This document shows positions 30,746-40,592 of a stretch of 53,874 bases of DNA, in pieces. Numbering within the stretch: the first letter of the stretch is position 1; each line of letters starts with the position of its first letter. This DNA is from Deltaproteobacteria bacterium (GTDB taxonomy: Bacteria > Myxococcota_A > Polyangia > HGW-17 > JAJRWW01). The notes under the pieces were generated by a model. The model made no database searches, was not told the origin of the DNA, and was given only the letters and a program-made list of their open reading frames with translations. The translations under genes were made by a program, and so were the position numbers. The stretch covers positions 1-53,874 of the forward strand of contig JAOZUO010000044.1 in NCBI GenBank assembly GCA_029938605.1, written 5' to 3'.

Positions 30746-32740
30746 ATGTATTCAAAGAGCGCATCAATCTGGCTCCTGACGCTCCTTTCGGTTGTGTTCG
30801 CGGACCTCGGTTTGCCGCAACCAGCCCAAGCCCAGGCGCCCTCCCAACGCAAAAACCAGGTCCTGAGGCGAAGCTATCCGCTGCACATGAACTATCGCAT
30901 GCGCGCCCACATCCGTGGCGTGTCCAGGACCCACTTCCGCCGGGCCATGCTGCTGCAGCGGCTTCGACGGCTCCAGCCATCGGGACCCAACACCGCGCAG
31001 TTTCTTGCGCCCGGGCCCCGGGCTCCGGCACAAGCCACAACCGAATCACGGGCCCACCGGGTGCGGCGCCCCGCCCCCCGGTCCGCGCCCACCCCTCCGA
31101 CCCGACCTCTCCTGCGCGCCGGCGTGGGCTATCCCCTGCCCCCGTGGCTCCACGGGATCCGACTCCCCGATGTGCACATCCGCTTCTCCCCGCAGGTCTA
31201 CCGCCTCCTGGCCTACTACCGCACCAGCCGCACGGGGCGCTCTGTCCTGGCCCGCTGGCTGGGCCGCATGAATCGCTTCCGGGCGCACATCTCGGCGGCC
31301 CTGCGACGCCACCGCCTGCCCCAATCCCTGATCTATGTGGCCATGATCGAAAGCGGCTTCCGTCCCTCCACCGTGTCCTGGGCAGGCGCCATGGGGCTTT
31401 GGCAGTTCATGCCCTCGGGCGGCAAGATCTACGGGCTACCGCGCAACTTCTGGATGGACGAACGCTACAACCCCGAACGCTCCACTGAAGCGGCCATGTA
31501 CTACCTTAAGGATCTCCATACCCGCTTTGGTAATTGGGCGCTGGCCCTGGCCGCCTACAACGCCGGATACAACGGCGTCCGGCGGTCCATGACCAAATAC
31601 AACACCAACGACTACTGGCGTCTGTGCGAGTACGAGTCCGGACTCCCCTACGAGACGACGCGCTACGTACCCAAGTTCTTCGCCATCGCCGTGGTGGCGG
31701 CCAACCTGAAGTTCTTCGGCATCACACCGCGGGGCGTGAAACCGGCCTGGGAGTATGCCCTGGTGAACGTGCGGGGCTCCACCCGACTGGCCCATGTGGC
31801 CAAGTTGGCGTCCATCTCCCTCAAGACGCTCCGGGAACTCAACCCGGAGCTCCGCCGTAACCGCGTACCGCCGGGTCAGTCTTACGAGCTCCGCCTTCCC
31901 AAGGGCTCGCTGGTGACCTACCGCCAGAACTCCGCGCGATCCAGCACCGGGTCCCGGAAGCTGGTGGTGCACAAAGTCCGCTACGGGGACAGTGTCCGGT
32001 CCATCGCCACGCAGTACTCCATCTCCACGACCCTGTTGCGCCGCATCAACCAGATCCGCAGCCACCGGGAAGTTCGACCGGGGGTACGCCTGCTGGTACC
32101 CGCCGCGAAAAAGCGGCCGCCTCAGCGCCGTCGCGCACCCCCCAAAAAGCTCCTCATCGCCGTGACCCCCGACGCCGGATCGCCCGCCGGCCACCGGATG
32201 ATCTACTACCCGGTGGTGGCCGGAGATGCTTTGCGGGGCGTGTCCAAGGCCCTCGGCGTCAGCCAAACCGACCTGATCGCCTGGAACGCGGTCACCCGCC
32301 GGGCGAAGCTGATCCCCGGCATGGTACTTCGGGCCGCAGTGGCGCCCAAACAGGTCCCGACCGGCGTGCGACTTCTGGATCCCACCGCGGTCCGGGTGGT
32401 AACCGTCAACTCGGTGGACTTCCACGTCGCCCACGCCCTACGGCGCAACAGACGCCGCGTCATCTACCGCGTCCGTTCCGGGGACACCATGCGCCGGGTG
32501 GCCCGCCGGTTCGGTATCTCCCGCGGCGCCATCAGTCGATACAACAAGATCAACCGCGGCGCCAGGCTCCGACCGGGCCAGCACCTGGTCGTCTACACCC
32601 GCGGCCGAGGCCACCGCCGGTGGCGCGGCCGACGCGGTCGCAAGCGTCGTCGCCTTCACAAGAAGCGGACGACCCGCCGCAAGGTCAATTCCCAGCGACG
32701 ACGCCGTACTTCGCGGCGTAGCCGCTCCCAAAGTAGATGA
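30746..32740 (+). CDS. Lytic transglycosylase with LysM domains (MltD-like)
   Basis: A 664-residue secreted murein hydrolase. The first 30 residues are a signal (IWLLTLLSVVFADLGLPQPAQAQA). After an Arg/Pro-rich stretch, the SLT domain spans about 175-300 with the catalytic Glu202 in LIYVAMIESGFRPS and the family motifs GLWQFMPSGGKIYGL and ALALAAYNAGYNGV. LysM domains follow at about 405-452, 485-532 and 571-617, with a degenerate one near 350-385. The last 45 residues are extremely basic (repeated RR/KK), not usual in MltD. It probably cleaves peptidoglycan glycan strands at the cell wall. Its stop overlaps the start of the next gene (ATGA). Confidence 0.92.
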   Translation: MYSKSASIWLLTLLSVVFADLGLPQPAQAQAPSQRKNQVLRRSYPLHMNYRMRAHIRGVSRTHFRRAMLLQRLRRLQPSGPNTAQFLAPGPRAPAQATTESRAHRVRRPAPRSAPTPPTRPLLRAGVGYPLPPWLHGIRLPDVHIRFSPQVYRLLAYYRTSRTGRSVLARWLGRMNRFRAHISAALRRHRLPQSLIYVAMIESGFRPSTVSWAGAMGLWQFMPSGGKIYGLPRNFWMDERYNPERSTEAAMYYLKDLHTRFGNWALALAAYNAGYNGVRRSMTKYNTNDYWRLCEYESGLPYETTRYVPKFFAIAVVAANLKFFGITPRGVKPAWEYALVNVRGSTRLAHVAKLASISLKTLRELNPELRRNRVPPGQSYELRLPKGSLVTYRQNSARSSTGSRKLVVHKVRYGDSVRSIATQYSISTTLLRRINQIRSHREVRPGVRLLVPAAKKRPPQRRRAPPKKLLIAVTPDAGSPAGHRMIYYPVVAGDALRGVSKALGVSQTDLIAWNAVTRRAKLIPGMVLRAAVAPKQVPTGVRLLDPTAVRVVTVNSVDFHVAHALRRNRRRVIYRVRSGDTMRRVARRFGISRGAISRYNKINRGARLRPGQHLVVYTRGRGHRRWRGRRGRKRRRLHKKRTTRRKVNSQRRRRTSRRSRSQSR

Positions 32741-33687
32741 CCGACGAGGACAGGGAACGGACGCAGCTCACCGTGACCTCGAGCGAGGACGGTCTCCGCC
32801 TGGACCAGCTACTGGTCAGGCGGTTTTCGCGTCTGGGTCGTCGCGGCGCCGCCCGCCTCATCGCCGACGGGGGCGTCCGCCTGGCCCATGCACCGGGATC
32901 GACGCCGGCAAAGTCCACCATCGTGGAGGCCCGAGACGTGGTGCTGCTCCAGCTCACAGACCAGATGCTGGCCCGGGCCCAACCAATGGACGCGCCCCCC
33001 GTCCCCCGACACCTCCCCGATGTCACCATCGTGTTTCAGGACGAGCACCTCACCGTCCTGGTCAAACCCGCCGGCCGGTCCACCCATCCGCTATCCCCCG
33101 AGGACGCCGACACCGTAGCCAACCACCTCGCCTGGGCGGATCCACGATGCCTGACCGCGGGCGGCCCCGCACGGGAGGGCGGGCTCTGTCATCGCCTGGA
33201 CAGACTCACCAGTGGGCTGTTGGTGGCGGCCCGCACCCCCGAGGCCCACCGCCGCCTCCGGGAGTCCTTCGCCGCCCACGAGGTGGACAAAGGGTATCTG
33301 GCCCTGATCGGCGGGGATCCCCCGGATCGGGACGAGGTAGATGCCCCCATCGCGTCGGCCCGAGGACGCCGTGTGATCGTCGGCTCCGGACAGCCGGCCC
33401 TCACGCAGTTTACCACCCTGGAACGTTTCGCGGGGCTCGCGCTGGTGGAGGTCTCCACGCACACCGGACGTCGACACCAGGTCCGCGCCCACCTGGCCCA
33501 CGCGGGCCACCCGCTGGTGGACGACACTCTGTATGGAGGATCCTCTGTGGAAGGCTGGAGCACCGGACCGCTACTGCACGCCCACCGCCTGGCGCTAGCC
33601 CATCCGGTGGACGGACATGCCCTGCGGTTCACTTTGCCGCTACCAGCCCAACAGCGCCGAGCCCTGGACGCGCTGAGCAGGCCCTAG
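32737..33687 (+). CDS. RluA-family pseudouridine synthase with S4 domain
   Basis: A 316-residue RNA-modifying enzyme. Residues about 8-60 form the S4 RNA-binding domain (LRLDQLLVRRFSRLGRRGAARLI). The catalytic signature HRLDRLTSGLLV has Asp155 as nucleophile. QVRAHLAHAGHPLVDDTLYGG and the following Leu-rich part are also typical of RluA/RluC/RluD. It isomerises uridine to pseudouridine in rRNA or tRNA; the target cannot be chosen from sequence. The start overlaps the stop of the transglycosylase gene, an unexpected but not rare pairing. Confidence 0.93.
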   Translation: MTDEDRERTQLTVTSSEDGLRLDQLLVRRFSRLGRRGAARLIADGGVRLAHAPGSTPAKSTIVEARDVVLLQLTDQMLARAQPMDAPPVPRHLPDVTIVFQDEHLTVLVKPAGRSTHPLSPEDADTVANHLAWADPRCLTAGGPAREGGLCHRLDRLTSGLLVAARTPEAHRRLRESFAAHEVDKGYLALIGGDPPDRDEVDAPIASARGRRVIVGSGQPALTQFTTLERFAGLALVEVSTHTGRRHQVRAHLAHAGHPLVDDTLYGGSSVEGWSTGPLLHAHRLALAHPVDGHALRFTLPLPAQQRRALDALSRP

Positions 33688-33688
33688 T

Positions 33689-34270
33689 CTAGCGCCGTTT
33701 GCGCGGGCCCTTGGAGTGACGACCACCGGCATTCTCGAGGCCGCGAACGTACTCGATGAAGTTGGCCCGATCATCCATGATCTCGTGGTACCGGCCCTGG
33801 CCCGGACCCCGACCGCCGCCCTGGCGTGCGCGCCCGCGTCCACGTCCGCGACTGTCGCCCTGCTGTCCCTTGCCCCCCTCAGCCCGGTTGCCGCCCTGGG
33901 CGTTCGGACGACCCTGCCGGGGTCGCTGGGATAGCCGATAGGCCAGCGCTGCCTGGAACAGCTCGCTGGCGATCTGCTCCTCGGGCAGCTCCTCCAGCCG
34001 AGCGACCCAGGCCAGCTCGCGGTGCGTGGTCTTGGACATCTTGATCGTCACCTCACCGCTGAAGATCTCCTCCACCAACGGCGTCGGCACCTGCCCCCCG
34101 GCCGCCTGGATATTGTCGATCTGCGCCTCGATCTCTTCGTTCAGAGCAGCCAGCGCTGCCTCGGAGGTCTCGCCCTCGACTCTGCACTCTTCGAGCTCCG
34201 GCGCCCGCGCTACGTAGCACTCTTTTTCAGGATCGAAGCCGATGATGACCCGATATTTCTGCTCACTCAT
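33689..34270 (-). CDS. Orphan HicB-like protein with Arg/Gly-rich tail
   Basis: A 193-residue protein. Residues 1-95 match the HicB antitoxin fold: YRVIIGFDPEKECYVARAPELEECRVEGETSEAALAALNEEIEAQI, then a second region KMSKTTHRELAWVARLEELPEEQIASELFQAALAYRLSQ that resembles the DNA-binding helix-turn-helix. After about residue 115 the tail is Arg/Gly/Gln-rich (GRGRGRARQGGGRGPGQG), as in RNA-binding proteins, and ends with a short conserved-looking segment. AGGAG precedes the ATG. No HicA toxin (about 60-80 residues) is next to it, so it is not a standard toxin-antitoxin pair. It might bind RNA or be a free regulator. Confidence 0.78.
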   Translation of the reverse strand: MSEQKYRVIIGFDPEKECYVARAPELEECRVEGETSEAALAALNEEIEAQIDNIQAAGGQVPTPLVEEIFSGEVTIKMSKTTHRELAWVARLEELPEEQIASELFQAALAYRLSQRPRQGRPNAQGGNRAEGGKGQQGDSRGRGRGRARQGGGRGPGQGRYHEIMDDRANFIEYVRGLENAGGRHSKGPRKRR

Positions 34271-34489
34271 TAGAAAGACTCCTAGATTATCCAGTCTACT
34301 ACCTGGTGCGCACCCGCAGGTGCACCCCTTTTCAATTGTACGTCACGGATGCGCGGGTTTGCGTCGCTGCCCGGTTGTCTTGTCTATTGAACAGACACCG
34401 GAGGACGGCTTCATACGCGCTCCAGAGGTACCTAAGATGCGAGCATGCCCCTCTATTGTCAAGCGAAACGCGGCTCGGCGCCTTCGGGA

Positions 34490-35884
34490 TCAGGAGCCCA
34501 CGAGGCTGCCGGAGCGTTGCGCTGGGGGATCGGGGATCTCGATGGGGTAGTTGCCGCTGAAGCAGGCGTCACAGAAACCGTGGCTTCCGTCGCCTCCGGG
34601 GGCGCCGGCGACGGACTCCAGCATCGCGGCATTGCTCAGATATCCCAGCGAGTCGGCGCCCACGTAGCGGCAGATCTCATCCACGGTGTGGTTGTGTGCG
34701 ATGAGCTCGCGACCGGTGGGCGTATCGATGCCGTAGAAGCAGGACGACCGGGTGGGCGGGCAGCTGATTCGCATGTGCACCTCCCGGGCCCCCGCGGCGC
34801 GGATCATGCCGATGATCTTGCGCGAGGTGGTCCCGCGCACGATGGAGTCGTCCACCACCACCACGCGCTTGCCCTCGATGACGGGTCGGGCCGGGTTCAG
34901 CTTGAGCTTGACCCCGAAGTGCCGGATGGACTGCTGCGGCTCGATGAAGGTGCGGCCCACATAGTGGCTCCGAATGAGCCCCATGCGGAAAGGGTACCCC
35001 GACTCGGCGGCGTATCCGATGGCGGCGGTCATGCCGCTGTCCGGGACGCAGATGACCACATCCGCGTCCACCGGGTGCTCCTGGGCGAGGCGGACCCCCA
35101 TCCGCTCACGACAATCGGTCACCCCGGGGCCGTCCAGCACGGCGTCGGGACGCGCGAAGTAGACGTACTCGAACACGCAGTGGCGGCAGGGCGCGTCGGC
35201 AAAGGGACGGGAGGACGTCACTCCGCTATGATCCACCACCAGCATCTCCCCGGGGGCCACGTCGCGGATGAACTCCGCCTCGATGAGGTCGAAGGCGCAG
35301 CTCTCGGACGCAAACACGGAGGCGCCGTGGGACCGCCCCATGGCCAAGGGCCGGATCCCCATGGGATCCCGCACGGCGATGAGCTGCCCCTGGCTGAGCA
35401 CCACCAGGGAGTACGATCCGCGCACCCGCTTAAGGGCTTCTGTCAGACGTCCCGCCAGGGTGGGCTCCTCGCTGCGCGCCATGAGATGCACGATGACTTC
35501 GGTGTCCATGGAGGACTGGAAAATGGACCCCGCCCGCTCCAACTCCGCCCGCAGGTGCAGGGCGTTGACCAGGTTCCCGTTGTGGGCGATGGCCACGGAT
35601 CCGTGGGCGTACTCTACGGCGAAGGGCTGGGTGTTTTTCAGGTGAGAGCCACCGGCCGTGGAGTAGCGCACGTGGCCGATGGCGTTGGGTCCTCGCAGCT
35701 TGGCCAGCCGGTCCTCGGTGTAGACGTCGGCCACATGCCCCATGTGCCGCGAGGCGATGAGCTGCCGTCCGTTCCCGCAGACAATGCCGGTGGACTCCTG
35801 GCCCCGGTGCTGCAAGCTATGCAGCCCCAAATAGGTAATATTGGAGGCCTCAGCGTGTCCGTATACCCCGAAGATGCCGCACAT
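34490..35884 (-). CDS. purF: Amidophosphoribosyltransferase PurF
   Basis: First enzyme of purine synthesis: glutamine plus PRPP gives phosphoribosylamine. The protein (464 residues) starts M-C-GIFGVYG, so the nucleophile Cys2 is exposed once Met is removed; no propeptide is encoded, unlike the B. subtilis enzyme. The glutaminase half has [11 protein letters not shown] and AHNGNLVNA; the PRPP-binding motif is [13 protein letters not shown]. Cysteines in [17 protein letters not shown] and [11 protein letters not shown] are where the Bacillus-type enzyme binds a [4Fe-4S] cluster. It stands alone. The gap to the next gene (34271-34489) shows only a short GGTGCGCACC palindrome at 34305-34314. Confidence 0.97.
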   Translation of the reverse strand: MCGIFGVYGHAEASNITYLGLHSLQHRGQESTGIVCGNGRQLIASRHMGHVADVYTEDRLAKLRGPNAIGHVRYSTAGGSHLKNTQPFAVEYAHGSVAIAHNGNLVNALHLRAELERAGSIFQSSMDTEVIVHLMARSEEPTLAGRLTEALKRVRGSYSLVVLSQGQLIAVRDPMGIRPLAMGRSHGASVFASESCAFDLIEAEFIRDVAPGEMLVVDHSGVTSSRPFADAPCRHCVFEYVYFARPDAVLDGPGVTDCRERMGVRLAQEHPVDADVVICVPDSGMTAAIGYAAESGYPFRMGLIRSHYVGRTFIEPQQSIRHFGVKLKLNPARPVIEGKRVVVVDDSIVRGTTSRKIIGMIRAAGAREVHMRISCPPTRSSCFYGIDTPTGRELIAHNHTVDEICRYVGADSLGYLSNAAMLESVAGAPGGDGSHGFCDACFSGNYPIEIPDPPAQRSGSLVGS

Positions 35885-35964
35885 GGATCGGTGCTCCTGA
35901 TCCGGTGTCCGCGGTCTACATAACGTGATGGCGGGAGTTTGTCACGCCCGATGAGGGAAGTCGC

Positions 35965-38022
<2,058 letters not shown>

Positions 38023-38208
38023 GGATGTCTCCTGAAGAATTCCCGAATGCACATTATCACCATGAACCGCAAGGGAGACAACAAATAAATTGTTAGGCAA
38101 TGACACACCCGCAGAGGCCCATAAATGGCGGCTCTCAACGCTCTGGCCGCTCTTCCACACCATGTATTCCAGGCAGATCCCGGCCGATGCACAGGCATTT
38201 GACAGAGA

Positions 38209-39099
38209 TTAGATCTCTACCACCCGCATCCTGTGCGCCACCTGATCCGCCAGGGATCGCTCCAACTCCCGGGGGTACCCCACCGGGGAAATTTCGCAGG
38301 GGATCTCCTGGCGGCTCCCGGGCAGCAGCGCCCGCACGGCGTGATGATAGTGACCACAGATCACCTGAACCACCTCGGGGCGGTTCACAAGCTCCGCTCC
38401 CAAACGCGCAGAGCCCATGAAACCGTCCTGGAACCGCTCCCCCTCGGGCCGCTGCCGCTGCTCTCCGTCAACGTCTCGGGCGGTCAACAGCGCCCGGTCG
38501 GGAACCATGTGAGTCACCACCACCACCCGACCGCAGCGGTCGGACACCTCGTCGAGCTGTTTGCGCAGTAGGGTACACATGGTGTCTGACAGGGCCTCGT
38601 CCGACAGCGGCGCGCCGTCCTCCCCCGGCCAGTGCACCTGCTGACCGTCCATGCAGGTGATCTCCTTGTACTGCTTCGCCGCGTAGTCGGCAGTGGACAC
38701 CACATGGGCCAGCGAGGGATCCCGGAGCGAGTAGTCGTACCACCCGGTGACGCCCACAAAACCCACGTCGTCGATCACATGCGGCTCCACGCCCAGGACC
38801 ACCGCACCGGCCCGGCGAGCAAGCCTGGGAATGGCCACCCAATAGCGCTGCCGGCTGTCGGGCCCGCTGGACTGGGCCCCTCCGCACCACAGCTCGTGGT
38901 TGCCCGCCAGATAGAGCACCGGCGCGCCGGCGGCTTCGACGATGATCCTCAGACACGCCTCGAGTCGCTGAAGGTCGGGGCAGACATCTCCGGCGAGCAC
39001 AAGCACGTCCGGGGCGAGGTCCCGGGCGCGCTCGGCCACCAGACCCACGACCTCCATGTGGTACTCGACGTGAAGGTCACTGGTGAAAACCAGGCGCAA
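38209..39099 (-). CDS. Calcineurin-like metallophosphoesterase
   Basis: A 296-residue phosphoesterase. The metal-binding motifs appear in order: TSDLHVEYH (D-x-H), LAGDVC (GD), AGNHELWCGG (GNHE), VVTHMVPD (H) and CGHYHH (GHxH). It opens directly with the first motif at a TTG start (39099), as in relatives that begin MRIAFTSDLH. No signal is present, so it is cytoplasmic. It starts 8 bp after the stop of the VKOR-DsbA gene and may share its transcript. The substrate, possibly a nucleotide or phosphomonoester, is unknown. Confidence 0.9.
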   Translation of the reverse strand: MRLVFTSDLHVEYHMEVVGLVAERARDLAPDVLVLAGDVCPDLQRLEACLRIIVEAAGAPVLYLAGNHELWCGGAQSSGPDSRQRYWVAIPRLARRAGAVVLGVEPHVIDDVGFVGVTGWYDYSLRDPSLAHVVSTADYAAKQYKEITCMDGQQVHWPGEDGAPLSDEALSDTMCTLLRKQLDEVSDRCGRVVVVTHMVPDRALLTARDVDGEQRQRPEGERFQDGFMGSARLGAELVNRPEVVQVICGHYHHAVRALLPGSRQEIPCEISPVGYPRELERSLADQVAHRMRVVEI

Positions 39100-39107
39100 G
39101 GACTTCT

Positions 39108-40493
39108 CTACGGTTGGGGCGGGGGTTGGGGTGAGGGAGAGACCGGCATTGGCCGCATGGACGGGAGGGGGGCCGATTTCCCCGAAGGCCGGGACTTTCC
39201 CTTGCCTTTGGCCTTATCCACCAGGGCAAACAGCCGATCCAGCATCTTCAGGGACAGCCCCTCGGGAGAGAACTTCTTGATCAGCGGCCCTCCCATGTAG
39301 AAAGTCGGGGTGCCCTCCAGCTTGAGACTTTCCCCCGCGGCCAGGTCTTGCTGGATCTGCTTCTTCGCGTCGGCGCCCGATACGCAAGCCTTGAACCGCA
39401 CTATGTCCAGCCCCTGCGTACCAGCGAGGGCAGTGATCGTCTTTTTGTTGATACGGGCTCCGAGACGGAACATGGCGTCCTGAAACGTCCAGAACTTGTT
39501 CTGGCGATGGGCGCAAAACGCGGCCCGCGCGGCAAAACAGGCGTGGGGATGCATCTGTCGCTTCATGCGCTTGTAGCAGGTCATGTCCAGGGGAAAGTGG
39601 CGGTGGTACAGGCGGATGCGGTTTCCATACTTGTGCAGGATCTTCTCCATGATCCTGTTGGACATCTGGCAGAAGGGACACTCATAGTCCGAGAACTCCA
39701 CGATGTAGAGATCCGCGTCCTTGGGCCCACGGAAGGGAGTGGAGGGCGTCACCATGGTCTTGACCCAGGCGGGCGGCTCCACGGGAGCAGGTCGTTTGGG
39801 GGTACCGGCCACGCGGCGCGCGGGGGGCTTCTTGATGAGGTCCTCGATCTTGGGCGGCTGCCGGGTCCGGAGCGCGGGCCGTCCGAGCTGCGGCCCCACC
39901 ACCAGGATCACCAGGCAACCGATGACGCCGCCACCGGCCAACTTGCCGAGCACGCCCAGGTGATCCAGCAGCCAGGTCACGTCCTCTTTCACCGCCCGGA
40001 TGGGCCCCATGGCGCGGCGCACGTAGGCGCCGATCAGCGTCAGCACCATGGCGACGTTTACGAAGTACAACACCGTGCACCAGAGGCACTTCTTCTTCAA
40101 AATGACGATGGCGACATACGCGAGGTAGCTCGACACGCCGAGGGCGGAAAACACCAGCAGGGTGAGCACCCCAAGGGGCCAGTGTCGAGGTCCGTACCGC
40201 AAGGTGCCCCAGCCCGCGAAGACGGCCATGAGCAGGTAGCCCAACATCGCCCACAGGGAGATGGGCGCCCCGAACATGCGGGCGTAGGAGCTGCGGGCCA
40301 CGTGATCGCAGTCCCACTGGGCGTTGATGGCGCAGGCGCTCTTGTGGGTTTGGCTCGCGTTGGCCCTCTGGTAAATCACCGTCAGCCGAACGGACGCGCC
40401 GACGCCCGTAAGCGACAGCAGCAGCGCGATGACCAGCAGCACCCTGCCGCGACGGGCGGCGATGGCTTTCTCTTTTGATACGGTAGTACCCAC
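39108..40493 (-). CDS. VKOR-DsbA fusion for disulfide bond formation
   Basis: A 461-residue membrane protein combining both steps of oxidative folding. Residues about 17-180 are a vitamin K epoxide reductase domain with four to five helices; Cys54 and Cys62 (SACAINAQWDCDHVA) are the loop pair, and Cys136 and Cys139 (CLWC) the quinone-side pair. A helix near 187-205 and a Pro/Lys linker follow. About 260-435 is a DsbA-type thioredoxin domain with CPFC (272-275) and the cis-Pro EGTPTF. The C-terminus is Pro/Ser-rich. VKOR reoxidises the thioredoxin-like part with quinone, replacing DsbB. GTG start with GAGGC upstream. Many periplasmic Cys-rich proteins of the window would be its clients. Confidence 0.93.
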   Translation of the reverse strand: MGTTVSKEKAIAARRGRVLLVIALLLSLTGVGASVRLTVIYQRANASQTHKSACAINAQWDCDHVARSSYARMFGAPISLWAMLGYLLMAVFAGWGTLRYGPRHWPLGVLTLLVFSALGVSSYLAYVAIVILKKKCLWCTVLYFVNVAMVLTLIGAYVRRAMGPIRAVKEDVTWLLDHLGVLGKLAGGGVIGCLVILVVGPQLGRPALRTRQPPKIEDLIKKPPARRVAGTPKRPAPVEPPAWVKTMVTPSTPFRGPKDADLYIVEFSDYECPFCQMSNRIMEKILHKYGNRIRLYHRHFPLDMTCYKRMKRQMHPHACFAARAAFCAHRQNKFWTFQDAMFRLGARINKKTITALAGTQGLDIVRFKACVSGADAKKQIQQDLAAGESLKLEGTPTFYMGGPLIKKFSPEGLSLKMLDRLFALVDKAKGKGKSRPSGKSAPLPSMRPMPVSPSPQPPPQP

Positions 40494-40592
40494 GGATATG
40501 CCTCACACCAGACTGATAGGGGTTACCACCACCTCGCCGACCTGTCCAGCGAAGCCGAAGGGCAACAACGGGCCCGGTCCGAGGTACCTAGA

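Noticed and set aside
34271..34489. GC-rich palindrome near 34305 as tRNA or riboswitch ahead of HicB-like gene
   Set aside because: Only a ten-base palindrome; no cloverleaf, aptamer-like junction or T-run was found.
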